Origin: Erythroxylum novogranatense
Lineage: Eukaryota > Streptophyta > Magnoliopsida > Malpighiales > Erythroxylaceae
Length of the DNA stretch: 64,000 bases
NCBI GenBank assembly: GCA_029891385.1
Contig: CM057224.1
Span: 35,035,005 to 35,099,004 of the forward strand
Direction: 5' to 3'
The notes beneath the pieces are model-generated. The model was given only the letters and a program-made list of their open reading frames with translations. It ran no database searches and was not told the DNA's origin. Every line of letters starts with the position of its first letter. The first letter of the stretch is position 1. Below are positions 12,407-24,750 of the stretch, one piece after another. The position numbers and the translations under genes were made by a program.

Positions 12407-14545
12407 TTTGTGCCTTAATTCGGATTAATTGAGAGAATTATGGATAATGACGGTTAATTGAGATTAAATAAGGTATTAGCGGATTAATTATGTGAGGGCA
12501 TTTTGGACAGTTACTTAAGAAGAAAAAGGAATTAGGCTTATTAAGGTGATCTTGCTCTAGGTTAAAATAAAAGCAAGTATAAAAGAAGAACAAGGGAAGG
12601 AGAAACGAAGAAGAAGAGAAAAGAAAAGAAGAGAAAGAAGCGTCGTCGATAGAGAGGTGAAGAGGAAGAGAAGAGAGTCGCGATTTCGGAAGGTTTCGAC
12701 ATATCTAGAGCTTCAATCGGTTAGTTTACTTCCTTCTTAACTTGTTTTGATTGGGTTTAAACATTGAGATTGTGGATTATGTGAGAATCGACGATGTTTT
12801 AGGGTTTTGGGGCTAAATTGTTAGATTGATGTGTTTGGGAGTTGAGAATGACTTAGGAATGCCTTTTAAGACCTGTTATATTGTTTAGAAGTGTTGAGTG
12901 TGGTAAATGGAGGAATTAGCAGTTGAAATCTGCAGAAATCTGGCTTCGAGTCGAGTTCCTCGACCCGACGTCATGACGTCGCGTATGAACACGCCAAAGA
13001 ACGAAGAAGGAGCCACGTCGCGACGTGTAAATAATTTTACGATTATTCGTCGCGCGTGTGAAATCTTGTAGACGTCGCGACGTCGAAGGGAGACGTCGCG
13101 ACGTGCGAGGTTTGGTTCATGGCGAAGGGGTCCTTCGTCATGACGAAGCGCCCCTTCGTTCGCGCGAGGCCCCTTATTTCCGAAATTGAGATGTTTATAT
13201 TGTTAGGGATATCTTTTGATGTAGATATCTGAATGAAGTGATCTTGGATTCGTTGTGATCTAGAAATTAAGGACTACAAGTTGTATGAAGAAGGGAAATT
13301 CGGGAATTGTTTCGAAAAGTTCGAGAATTTCGATGGGAATCGGATGGAGACTTTTAACGCTTTACTTTTTGCTTTTCGAGCTTTATTAAATAATTGCTAT
13401 AGTTATTAATTGTGTGGAAACTTGGTTTATTATAGGGAACCAAGCTGATTTGACCCAATCGCGAGAGGAAGGACAACAGTGAGTCTGATACTCAGCGATA
13501 CTAGGTGGGTAATATGTTTATCGTTATTGTGTGTATGGGCAATTGCATGATGTGTGCTTGCTTGCGTTATATGACATTATTTGTATTGAATTGCATGAGA
13601 GATGCTGAATATGCTTTGATCATAATTATGCATGGATTAATGGGCCTTTATGGCAATGGAAAGAATGGAAATTATGATATGCTTTGAGCATGAATCGAAT
13701 GGATTATGTGCTTTGTTTGGGCAAGAGAGTTACGGATAGAGTCACGTGCACGTTGACATTTTTGAAAGCCTTCTCCCGGCTGCCCGCTTGTGGCAACGAG
13801 ATCCTTGAGAAATCAGACTCGGATGGATTACGGATTTACCTTCGGGTTATCCGAATGGATTACGGAACTCTCGAGCCAGTTGTTTGTGCATACACGATTG
13901 ATTTGATGAGCATAAGATATGATGGATTTGATAGATTTGTTGCATAATGATTGATGTGATAAGAAATAGAAATTGCTTGACATATACTGATTGAATGTGA
14001 ATTGAATTGATGAATTATGATTTGCTAGTGATATGTATATTATATATATATATATATATATTGCTTGATTGTGTGGCTCGTTGCCAATGGCTATAAACGA
14101 TATGCCATCGAGCTTATGCTCACCCCATTACTCTCCCTCCTCAAAAGCGGATCGAGGCGATAGTTGACTTGGCGAGGCATCGAAACTTCCGACTAATTAG
14201 AGCTTTGCCTTAAGTTAGTAATTTGGATTGGCCCTCCGAGCATTTTATCATGGAGCATCTTTTGCATTTTGAAAATTCATTTTACTTTGTATTACGCTGC
14301 ATTTGAGAATACTGTTGCATTTCTTCGAATGAGAATGACATATGTTTTATGAATTTGAGATATGGAAATGCATGTTGAGAATGCATGCGATGGTATGTAT
14401 GAGTATATGTTTACGTATGTGTGAATCGAATATGTCTTTGTATGGATGTTGGGATCGGGTCCGACAGTTTATGGAGCGCCCGACGCCGGGACGACCCGAG
14501 GGGCCCTCCCTCGAGGATTCAGACGTACGGGGCCCGGGCCCAACA
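12369..14545 (+). repeat. 3' LTR of the gypsy chromovirus
   Basis: 2177 bp, starting TGTTAGGCCCCG and ending GGGCCCAACA. It is followed by ATGAA, the target duplication also found before 5397. It carries three copies of ACGTCGCGACGT (13015, 13072, 13093) against two in the left LTR, plus the variant ACGTCATGACGT near 12968. The high identity to the left LTR outside GC-rich patches suggests a fairly recent insertion. Confidence 0.95.
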
Positions 14546-15040
14546 ATGAAACTTGTGAAACTTGTCAAGTTGAAGAATAACCAAATCAACCTTTGGTGAA
14601 AGGATGATGATGGTATTGAAGTGTTAAATTTTATACATGTGATGTATTGGATGGAATAACAATTTATAAAGGACAATATTTTATTTTCTTTTATTACTAA
14701 TGACTTTATGTGATATAGTCATATGTATTAAATAAAATGATGATTTAAAATTTTGAAAAGTTCAAACTGTTTAAATCTAAGTAGAAATTAAGCATTGAGA
14801 ATGCTAAAACACATCGATGAGATCATTGTGGTAAGTTTTAAATTTTCGGTTATCAATAAAGAATGAGATTCTTTAGTGAATTCCTTCACAATTAAATTCT
14901 TAAGTGTATGGATTGATGTCAGGAGTAAAATACAATATGAGATATTGTATGATGCAATAGTATTTCTTTTATAGCAATGCCTGGTACAATGACTTACCTT
15001 CTATAGTTCTAGTTAAATCAATTAGAAAGTTTTCATATTA
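14546..15040 (+). mobile_element. Copia-type element interior, right of the gypsy insertion
   Basis: This is the continuation of the interrupted copia-type interior: AT-rich, without a credible ORF. It joins to the leader at 5396 if the gypsy element and one ATGAA are removed. Confidence 0.7.
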
Positions 15041-16062
15041 GATATGAAACACTAAGTCTTTGAAATAGTCAAAGTTAATGATTTAAGGATGTGATGCTTA
15101 GCTGAAGCATATATTATCCATTTAGTTTAGAACTAAAATGGGTAATAAAAGGTTATGAGATATCCAAAAGGGTTGGATATAATCTTACAGATCTATTGAA
15201 CAAATTGTTTGTTTCAATGTATGCTTATAGGAGAATGGTTCTCAAGATAAGTAGTGGGAGTAAGAAAGAAATTTGAAAGGTTTAAATCTCATGACTATAC
15301 ATCTAATTGGAACTAATACCTTTAATGATACATTTGATGTATAGTTGAAAGGCTACGAGATATTGAAAGATTCACTTTCATGATGAATCAAAGAGTTTGT
15401 TTTGAATATGATTGTGAATTTTTCACTTCTACAAGAAGGTTAGTGGAAGTATAATTGTCCTCTTTAGTAGGATTATGTGGAGACATATTGCTCACAAAGA
15501 ACAACAGTTCTAACTTTCAATTGTTGAATATATAATTATCCAAGAACAACTCTTATTGGATATGAAAAGGTAACAACTTAATTCTGGGAATTAGATCTAT
15601 AGAGATAGATTGGACGTTGTTATCTTATTCTAAGTCCAAGTGCATGGATAATGTACTAAAGATGTTTAGTATTTAAGATATCAGATACTTATGAAGTATT
15701 AAAGATATCCATTACTCTGTGTATAAGTTGATATTTGAGTTCAAGATGATAAGGATATAACTTTAGAAGTAAATCCTAATTAAGGTTTATTTACTTAGAA
15801 CAATATCATTTAACATTGGAAAGGTTCCAATGTAGCAATGGTTGCTAATTAAGCCATAATACATTTTTCATTTAGTAGAAATGATTAATTGGATCAACAA
15901 GTTCTTTAGTGAACTTGCTATAGTTTCTTTGCATTGTTCAAGACAGTAACGAACTGCAAAACATTAGAGCAATTAGGCATGGATAAGGAGCTAATGTCTC
16001 ATCAAAGATCCAAGGATGTGTTTAGGCAAATGTTCTTAATTGTGATGATAATTAAGATAGGA
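15041..16062 (+). repeat. Right arm of the ~1 kb inverted repeat
   Basis: Reverse complement of 1190-2213. After the arm, 16063-16190 is unique to this side and leads to the polypurine tract. The arm therefore probably represents the native 3' interior of the element, and the left arm an inverted copy of it placed next to the primer-binding site. ORF 15934-16119 falls in the arm and has no recognisable product. Confidence 0.9.
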
Positions 16063-16190
16063 GTCGTAAGGTTTAATCAAGTGCTCACTATAGAGAATCT
16101 TGTAGAATTCTCTCATTAAGCCACTACTCTAGTAGTAGAATAATCGTCATATGGTGATATGATATAAGATACTTAAACGATTGGCTTAGT

Positions 16191-16203
16191 GCAAGTGGGA
16201 GAT
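16191..16203 (+). other. Polypurine tract of the copia-type element
   Basis: GCAAGTGGGAGAT lies directly before the LTR start TGTTGGTTTATG. The same kind of tract, CAAGTGGGAGTT, precedes the LTR at 58891. Confidence 0.8.
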
Positions 16204-17808
16204 TGTTGGTTTATGCCCTACAGCCAATCGCTTTGGTTGTAATTTAGTGACAAATTATTTAAAGACATTCTTTATCTTGTACATGTTTAGATGTATATGA
16301 TAAAGTCCATGGGATAATTATACATTGCAAATAAAATTATAATGAGATTATAATTATGAAATTCATATTGCATTTATGTATTATTCCTAAAATGTTTCCA
16401 GTCATTGTTCAATTAAGATTGGACATTAATAGAACGTAAAAAGACTAGTACACATTTTTTTTCCTTGTGAAGGAAGTAGTCGATCTCATAGGCTAAAGTA
16501 TAGAGATACTTAAACAAACGTGTGGGTGTTTGCTAGAGAACAAGTTTACTGAACAGACCCGATATGAGAAATCCATTTGGAACATTACTTGTATGTCTAT
16601 GGAATTCTCATTGTGATGATTGTATAAGTGATCCTTTGACTTGAGATCATCAAAGTTATCTTGTATGGGGATTGTTATATTTTGATACTACTCGTGATCT
16701 ATAAAGGTTATTTAAACGGTAGTCATTGGATATAGCATGAACTGTATGGAGATAGTTGAATGATTAAGATAGGATTCATCACCCTAAAGTAATTAGGGAG
16801 AATGTTCCGTTGTTCTCGATTAATATTGATTCGGGAAATCCTTGGCCAAGGTGGAATGATATTTTGTAAACAGCTTACAAATATCATTAATTGAATCAAT
16901 AGCTAATGGCGGAGAACTAATATAATTAGACTCAAAATAGAGTAGACATTAATTACATGCTCTATGTCTAATTGGAACATTAGTTGATGAAAGGATTGAA
17001 TTATACAGAAAAATCATGCACGGAAAGGTTAGTCAAAACCACTTTGACATTCCTGAATATTTGGGAGGTCATGATACGTTGCTAGACGTCAGTCTTGATC
17101 TATGATTATACATTGTTTAATTGGAGAATTAAAGATAAATTAAAAGGAGTTTTAATTTATCTAATTCTAATTATGAATTAGAATTATAATTTATAATCAT
17201 TGCCAACATATTTGGGAACCTAATGGGTCACACATATAGAATGGGTTGGAGAGAGCAAAGTTAATTTAATCAAGTTGGACTTGATTATAAAGTTTAAGAA
17301 ACTTTATAATTAAATATGAGATATTTAATAAATAAGGATCAATATGAGATATTGAATCTTATTTGGGCATAATTGGTATTTAATTAGAATTATTTGTAAT
17401 TCTAATTAAAGTTTAATTGAAATTAATATTTAATTTCAATTAAATTACTAAAACGTCCTAAGCTTATTATAAATAGGCTTGAGCTTTATGGAGCTAGCAC
17501 TTCATGCTTAACCCTCTCTGTAAAAGTTACAGAGTTCTCTCAACCTGTTCTGTGGATACCGTTAGAGGTCGGACACTTGTGCGGCTACGGTGGTTGAGAT
17601 GGATCAGTTTCGGAAACGGTTCGAGGGATGCATCAAGATAATGATCAAGCTTCTGAATAAGGTACGAATTAAATTCTGCTTTATTATGATTCGCGTTAAT
17701 CATTTTATAGAATAAATAGATCTTGATTTTCGGGAAATCAAAAGTCACGAAAAAATTTCGTGATTATTCCGCTGCGATCGGATCATATTCGAACCCGATT
17801 TCCCAACA
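16204..17808 (+). repeat. 3' LTR of the non-coding copia-type element
   Basis: 1605 bp, from TGTTGGTTTA to CCAACA. Its last ~1045 bases match 136-1183. The sequence to its right resumes a minus-strand copia integrase tail (see 17809-18240), so the element inserted into that older copia. The left target duplication is outside the window. Confidence 0.9.
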
Positions 17809-18780
17809 CTTATATCATAAAGAATGGACAAGAAATAAAATGATTGACAATTATGGGTTTAAGCTTTTCTATCTTCTTTATATCTTCAATGGTTTGGACC
17901 TAAAAAAATCTCTACATGTTATAATCTTTATATTGTTAGGATCCCAAAATCAAAGGCCAATTTCATCTTTTAGTGTCCCAAGATAAATACATTGCTTGAT
18001 CTTTACATCAAGCTTTATTTGTTGACCTCTTAGGAATATGAATAAATGTTTGACACCTAAATACTTTTAAATGATTGTAAGAAACCTTCTTTCCATACCA
18101 AACTTCCTCTTTGATATCTCCATCCAAATGGAATGGTGATGAAAGATTGAAAATGTCAATGACATTCTTTATGACCCTAACCTTGAATAACTTGGATAGC
18201 TTGACGTGAGAAAAACATACATTAAAACCTTTCTTCAATAGTGTGGTTCATTCTTTTAACTATACCATTCAATTGTAGTGTCTTGGATGACATCTTCTCA
18301 AGCTTGATGCTATAGGATCTACAATATTCATCAAAGGGACCTAAGACTCTCCACCATAATCAGCTTATACACACTTTAATTTCTGACTAATCTCTATTCT
18401 ATTCTAGCATAGAACTCCTTGAATGTTTCAATTACTCGGTCCTTTAATTTCAATAAGAATATCCAAATTTTTCTTGAGAATTCATCAAAAAAAGTAACAA
18501 AGTATAAAGCATCACCAAGTGATTTTTTTATTATTGAACAAACATTAGTATAAACATATTTTTAAGAACATATTTTTTCTACTGAGATGTACAAGTTGAC
18601 AAAATGAAACACTATGATGTCTTCCAGATAAACAATCAATCTATGTATCAAGAATTTTACATTTAATATCAATGACATGTTACTTTCGAGAAAGGATTTG
18701 TATCCTTTTTTGCTTATATTTTCAAGCCTTTTATGTCATAACTCAAAGTCTTTATATTCCACAATAATATTTATCTTTTT
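17809..18780 (-). pseudogene. Integrase region of an old Tork/Tnt1-like copia (minus strand)
   Basis: Read on the minus strand, 18240-18008 gives EEVWYGKKVSYNHLKVF and FIHIPKRS, the typical end of a plant Tnt1/Tork-type integrase. Further along, around 17815-17900, QTIEDIKKIEK matches the usual linker that follows integrase. Upstream (18240-18780) the integrase core is recognisable only in pieces, with many stops. The downstream RT part is absent because the copia-type element at 16204-17808 interrupts it. This is an ancient, non-functional remnant. Confidence 0.75.
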
Positions 18781-20240
18781 TTTGCACAGTTTTCGTTTCC
18801 TTCTATATAAGGTTCCTTCCTTTTTTCCTTAAGCCACAATCAAAATATCTATATTGAACTTCCATTTATTATTTTCATGATGGCTCTCAAAATAATCACC
18901 ATTGAACTTTCCTACTAAGATAAGATTGAGACGTATATTTAGAGCATGCCTCACATCCTTCAATATAAGCTCACGACTCACATCTGTTGTTAAGATGACA
19001 TTGCATAGGCGAACAATCTAATATTTCTCTTTATTCCCCATTTTGTCAAATCTCTATGTTATAGGATGAGAAGAAACTTTCATATGGGATGACGTGAATG
19101 GAGGTACCAGAATTAATAACCTATAAATTATCGTTATCGATCAGATCAAGTTAATTGTAAATATTAATTAAAGACATTTTCTTGGATAGCTACAACAGTG
19201 GTATTGTTGTCTTCTTTTTTCTTTTGTTTAATTTGATGTAGCTTAATTTTTCCAGCCTTTTGGCCTCTATTGAAGATTCGACATTCAAATTTTTTGTGAT
19301 CTGGTTTTTCATAGTAATAGCAGATAAGTTTGGAACGGGACTTTGATCTTCCTCTTAACTGATCTTGAGCTTTATTTCTTCCTCAGTTTTCTATGACATT
19401 TATGTTCGAATGCCTTTTGGAACCATTAAAGATGGCAATAAAGCTTCGGCCCAACTAGACTTGACCTAAATGGTCCCATGATTTCTTTGAAAATTTTAAG
19501 CTTCAAATTAGGCCAGACCCAAGCAAGTTATAAAAAACGACATTGTTTTTAGTAAAACGACATTATTTTTATTTGAGTCGGGCATGGGCCGGGCTTATTG
19601 CCATCCATAGGAACCACATTCTTTTCTTCTGGCATCTTTATTCAAAAGATTATCACTTACATTATCTAATAATGTAAGTTTTCCATCATGGACAAAGTTA
19701 CCGAGAGGGACAAGAAGTCTATCCCAACTCTCAGATAATGAACTGAAAAGAAGTAGCAACCACAACTCATCATTAATAGTCATTTCTACCTTTGATAATT
19801 TAATGGCAATTTGAAACTACTGAAATTCTTGGTCATATTTTGACCATCTTTGTGTTCCAACTTTGCCAATTGTCTTATGAGATGCGCCTTATTGTATAAG
19901 GTCTTCTTTTAAATCATTGATTCAAACTTTACTATAATTCATAAGCATTCGTCTAATATGACGTGTAATTTGACAAGTGTTTGAACAAATTTCGATCCAT
20001 GTATTTTTTTAATTATAGTCACCATTTTTTGATTTAATTGTGTCCATTCATTGTTATTCTTTTCCTCTTGCTTATTAGCATTAGTAGTTGGATCATGTAA
20101 ATTTTTACAATGCAAATTATCCTTCATCATTGGCTTCTAATTGGAATAATTTTTTATTGTTATCTTGAATATCTCACCATCACGAGTGATTGAATTCTCT
20201 ATTTTGTATCAAACCAAAAAACCTCATAAAAACTAAAGCT
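18781..20240 (-). pseudogene. gag-protease region of the old Tork/Tnt1-like copia (minus strand)
   Basis: Minus-strand reading from right to left. Near 20130-19940 is a gag N-terminal part with KKEEKNNNEW-like words. The segment 19783-19595 reads LLLLFSSLSESWDRL then LLNKDARRKE, typical of the UBN2-type gag of Tnt1-like elements. A degenerate CCHC knuckle (CYYYEKPDHKKFEC, one Cys replaced by Tyr) lies near 19300. A protease-like INSGTSIHVT lies near 19110, with Asn in place of the catalytic Asp. The usual VRHALNIRLNLI stretch lies near 18930. Multiple stops and frame changes are present. Confidence 0.75.
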
Positions 20241-21258
20241 TTGATGTCACTATTGAAAAAAGAATACTATGAAAGCTATACTTTTCTCCTTCTGAATAAT
20301 TGAAATGGAAAATTAAAATAATGTGAAAGTAAATAAGCAAAAGGAGAACACTATAATTTTATATGAAAATATCTCAAAATGAAGGAAAAATTGTAAGACT
20401 GTAGTTTTGAAAATTTTATTATATTAAAGCATGATTACAATGAGAATCTTCCTCACATAATTCTGTGAAACAGACACTCAGTAAACACCTTCTTTAACTT
20501 CCTCATTCTTAAATTTCTATCTTGGTTGAAATGAATTGATAAAACACATATCTTCTTCACTTGTGAAGTCTTTCAAAGGTCTTCAATAAATAAAAATTTA
20601 TAATGTTTGAAAAAAATTATGCTTGATCAATCTTGTAAATTCTTAATGAGAATTTCAATTTCCATACATGACCAACCTTAAGATTCTCTTTAAAGAGATT
20701 ACAAGACAAATAAATATTTATTAACTCAAAATTATAGAAGAATCCAATACAAAATTTGGAGACGTAAAATTCCTTAGTAGTAGGAACAGCTTAGTAGGAT
20801 TTTATGAATATATCACATATTAATATTACATATAAAATTTGATGAAAATGCACTTATTATCATTATATGTATATTACGAAAAACTTTAGCTGGGTTTATT
20901 TGACCTTTCGACCTTCATAAATGATCAATTATGTTTAATATATGTGGACAATATAATTATTACTACATTTTTAAATAAAATAATTACGTAATTGACATAT
21001 TTCACAATTATATATGAGATGTTATAAACAGATTTATTGGAAAGCATAAGAGACTGTCCAATTTTGTTGAAAATGGGACGGTTATATTTGTTCCTACCTA
21101 ATCGTAATTTAATTTAATCGTGTCATAACCATCATTTGAACGTCAGAAGTTTGGACAATTACGACCATGAGCCCAGGATTCTTGTGAAAGTCCGACCGAT
21201 GGTACAGTTGGTGATTTTTCTTTGCCTTCCTTTCAACGAGACCCTATGGACCAAGGGG
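20241..21258. other. AT-rich DNA, probably the LTR of the minus-strand copia at its left end
   Basis: AAAGCTTTGATGTCAC at about 20237-20252 is the reverse complement of a degenerate TGGTATCAAAGC-type primer-binding site, so the LTR of the minus-strand copia should begin just to its right. I cannot find the LTR's other end. No gene is visible up to 21258. Confidence 0.4.
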
Positions 21259-21261
21259 TAC

Positions 21262-21427
21262 CCCTCCCCTGGCCCAACTCTGGCTCCCTCTCATCCCAAC
21301 CATCTATTCATGTGGCCCTCCCCTGACCCAACCCTGGTCCCCTCCCATCCCAACCATCCATTCATGTGGGACCCACATGGATGGATAGTTGGGATAGGAG
21401 GAGGTCAGGGTTGGGCCAGGGGAGAGG
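21262..21427. repeat. GC-rich direct and inverted repeat (strong hairpin)
   Basis: A 54-55 bp unit beginning CCCTCCCCTG is repeated in tandem at 21262-21315 and 21316-21370. An inverted copy follows directly at 21371-21427. The symmetry centre is ATGTGGGACCCACAT at the junction. The second copy and the inverted arm can pair over about 55 bp with few mismatches. The ORF 21136-21507 crosses it, but its composition is dictated by the repeat, so I do not call a gene. Confidence 0.85.
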
Positions 21428-21801
21428 AGACAGAGAATTTGGTGCCCCGATCAAGACGATTGCTCAAAATTTTCAATGATTGGACTCTTCGCCTCACGAT
21501 TGCATAGTTGAAGAAAACATTTCCATTTAGATACATCCCTTGCCTTTACTCTTTAATTTTTATTTTTATTTTTTGCTACTGATGAACAGAAATAAAAGTT
21601 AGGGGTGTAGAACACTAATTCTCTTGCGATTTACTCGAAGGTTTGACCTTCTTATTAATTTAACTCATTTCTCTTACTAATTTCGTAAATTATAATGTTA
21701 TTATTGAAATGGCAAGTGCGAATAAGAATCTTACATTAGAAAGAGATAGAATTAGTGAGAGACATAAAAGTATAAATAACCTATAAACTTAATAACTCAA
21801 G

Positions 21802-22465
21802 GAATGCGTTTGGTGAATATTGAATCAGCTAAAAATTAGCTGATTCCTTTCAATTATTTGATATTTCAAACAGCTGAAAGTTTTGTTTGGTAAGAACATA
21901 AACAGATAGCTGATTTTTATCAAAACGCTGATTTTAGAAAAGCTGCACAATAGCAGCGTTTTGAGTAGCTTTTTCATCTTTAGCTAAATGTGTGGAAGTG
22001 AAAAATCGATTATACCCTCTTAAATAAACAAAGTTATACATTAATTAATTTTTGTAAATCAATTTATGCCTAATTACAATTATATTTTATATTTGGATGT
22101 ATCATCATCATCATCATCATTATTATTATTATTGTTGTTCTTGTTCTTGTTATTATTATTATTATTATATGTTCTATATTTTATTAGAGTTATAAACTTA
22201 ATTTTTGTATAATTAAATATCTAAAATCTAAATTTCTATAAGAATATTCAACGAAATATTAAGATATATAATATTCACACTCTTATAATTTTTTAAATTC
22301 ATGTCCTCATAAGTCATTTTATACATAAACACCTAATACTAAACAGCTAATTTTACCAAACATCTTTAACAAACAGCTAATGTAATCCGTTGGTCAAATC
22401 AGCTGATATAATCAGCTATCAGCTATCAGCTAACAGATAATGCAATCAGTTGATTGCTAAACAGG
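21802..22465. mobile_element. MITE-like repeat rich in CAGCTGATAGCTGA words
   Basis: The left end (GCGTTTGGTGAA, then AGCTGATT) and the right end read in reverse (CTGTTTAGCAA, then repeated AGCTGATAGCTGAT) form an imperfect inverted repeat. TCAAG flanks both sides. There is no ORF. Similar AGCTGAT-rich hAT-like MITEs are common in plants, but the short flanking repeat does not fix the superfamily. The exact ends are uncertain by a few bases. Confidence 0.5.
22088..22168. repeat. Trinucleotide microsatellite (ATC)n/(ATT)n
   Basis: Runs of TCA, TTA and TTG/TTC triplets give a compound microsatellite inside the MITE-like repeat. Confidence 0.9.
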
Positions 22466-24480
22466 TCAAGATTTTTGGTTAGAGTGTAGTATCAAAGTTC
22501 ATGAGTACTTTCCTTCACTAAATCCGTGACAAAGTGAGCTCTCCAAATCCATTAGTTATCAAATAAAGAGAAAATTATGTAGCTAACTTTAGATTCTTGC
22601 AATAGCTGGTATAACTTTAAATTATGTTTAAGCCTAAAGAGCTTTGGGTTCTAGGTGATCATCTTTATAATCGGAATCTTTTTAAAACAATTAATAAAAT
22701 TTTCTTTATAAATCATGTAATATGTCAAAACCTTAAAACTATTGTTTGTATATTCTAAAAGAGATTTTATCAAAGTAAAGCACTATTTTGTAGAACTCAA
22801 TCTTACTAAGTTGAACTAGGTCAAACTTTAGGTTGTCTATATTTGACAGGGTTCAGCTCAAACAAAGTACCTTAGGTTTTATTAAGCCTCAAATCAGGTC
22901 CAAACTTGAACAAAAATTTAAACCTATCTATAATTTTTGACTTAAATATTGATAACAAATTAAACATTTTAACTTTCTTGTGAAATTTATTTCTTATCAG
23001 GGAGGAGATTGCAAAGTAATAAATTTATTGTTGTTTTCTTGTTTAATTATATTAAAGAGTTTGTTAATTTATTTATTAATAATTACTAACTATTATAGTT
23101 TGATTTGGTTCCCTTTGTGTTAAGGTGTTTAGAATTTGTGAAGTAAAGATTTAAGACAATTGTATATAATTTAATAAGTCGTCGCAATTACTATTACATA
23201 GAGTAAGTTTTTTATTTTGGTTGCTCACGAGATGTTCTAGAAAAATTTCAACTATGAAAAGATATCTTTAAGTCATCTATATTCAGATTAATTCTCGCTT
23301 GAGTCGGATAGGTCTCTTACGAGAGGCAAAACTTTAATTCCAAATTTTAAACAACTGTATAAATAAGGGCGGTTTGACCCCGCGACTTCACTTAAACAAA
23401 AAAAACTCCTTACCAGCTTACCTGCACCTAGAAATGACATAGAGTAAGTGTTTATTAAATCATTCTAATGAAAGTTGTCTACTATCATTTTATTATTTAA
23501 GTTGATAATATTTTAATCTGGAGGGGATTTGAAATTATAACTATCATTTAATTTTTATTACGAGTCTTAACTTTTGAGTTTCCTTAGTTTGATTTTTTCA
23601 CACCCTTCCACTGACTTTGTTAACTTATCCCGCTAGCATACATCTAGCCGATAAAGAGCCAATGATTAGAAAGAGTCGTGGTTAAGATGGTGACTTGATC
23701 TCCTGGCTCCTTCAGTAGCAACGAAAGTAGGATTGATCTATAAATCCCTAATTGCAATGCTTGGACTCTGTCCACGCCTCATCACACATCCTACATCGCT
23801 TGGCTTTGCTCTTTATCTTCATTTATTATAGATTTAGCTTATTTCCCACTAACGTCGTAAATTCAAATGTTACCAAATGCAGAAAAGCATATGTATATAT
23901 CAAACATAAATGCTTTATGTAAAATTATGCTCTGACAATGACTTGCGTTTAGATCAAAACAAGCTATTACTAACCAATTAGAGTTAGATTTACTTTTGAT
24001 TATTATCTGAAATTGATAAGATAAAAAAATCAAAGTAGACAAAAATTTTATGATTTGTAATCATTGGAGTGGCTATGGGAACTTAGCCTTATCAAGCCGG
24101 TGACATTTTTCTTGTTTCCATTCCCATCACAGATAATGACAAAAAGAGAGAGACAATGGTGGATTCATTTTATTAATGCCTGTGGTATATGAGGATAAAT
24201 TTGATTAAGATTATCCAATCGTTTGCATTATTGTGTGTTCACTGTACAAGGCAATTAGAAAATGGCACTAAGTTTTTGTGTTAAAAATGGTGTTCTAATC
24301 TTGTTCAAGATAATTTTAACCACACATTTATGTGAACTTCACCTAAATACTTATGCTAACTAGTAGTTGCAATAAGTGTCAAATTGATTCTCAATATGTT
24401 TCAAAAAAAAGGAAAGAAGCAGAAATATAGTTATCCACAAAGTGGAGTAAACACAAACTACATAACTATTTTTTAAAACT
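22466..24480. other. AT-rich intergenic DNA
   Basis: I see no gene, RNA gene or clear element end here. Short ORFs are absent or random. Confidence 0.5.
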
Positions 24481-24489
24481 AACCTTGAA

Positions 24490-24750
24490 CATTTTTTAAT
24501 CCTCTTTACAATTTCAGCTCAATCCATTTATCCATAACAAAGTAGTCCATTTAGCTAAGATTTCTATTTTGAAGATTAAATATGTAGAGAAATTTTTTTC
24601 ATAATTGTCTTGTTTAAATATACCTAAAGAAAAGATGATGTATAGTCTCATTTTCTGTACAACATAAAGATGATCTATTGTCTCATTTTCTGTACAACAT
24701 ATCGAACATGATAGATTTGGAATATAGCATACTATCTGTATGCTTATGTC
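24490..24750 (-). pseudogene. Possible LINE zf-RVT remnant (minus strand)
   Basis: The minus-strand translation gives words such as SCSICCTENETIDHL and HLFFRYI, then a W-rich-like tail (FLYIFNLQNRN). These resemble the zinc-binding zf-RVT segment at the end of plant L1-type LINE reverse transcriptases (CxxC, then E..dHLFF). A 30-35 bp piece containing CTCATTTTCTGTACAACAT is duplicated in tandem (24645 and 24680). Frames are broken. The match is by eye and short. Confidence 0.35.

Larger units (their letters stand above)
5397..14545 (+). mobile_element. Full-length Ty3/gypsy chromovirus, Tekay/Del-like
   Basis: The element has two LTRs beginning TGTTAGGCCCCGAAT and ending GGGCCCAACA. A 5-bp target duplication ATGAA flanks it (5392-5396 and 14546-14550). 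After the left LTR comes a primer-binding site TGGTATCAGAGC (7553-7564); before the right LTR is a purine tract. The order is gag, protease, reverse transcriptase, RNase H, integrase, C-terminal chromodomain. The LTRs exceed 2 kb, and a chromodomain after integrase fits the Tekay/Del lineage. It sits inside the copia-type element and is therefore younger than it. Every reading frame is interrupted, so it cannot encode a complete polyprotein as written. Confidence 0.95.

Noticed and set aside
21136..21507. 123-aa ORF
   Set aside because: Crosses the hairpin and its tandem copies; the peptide repeat follows from the DNA repeat.
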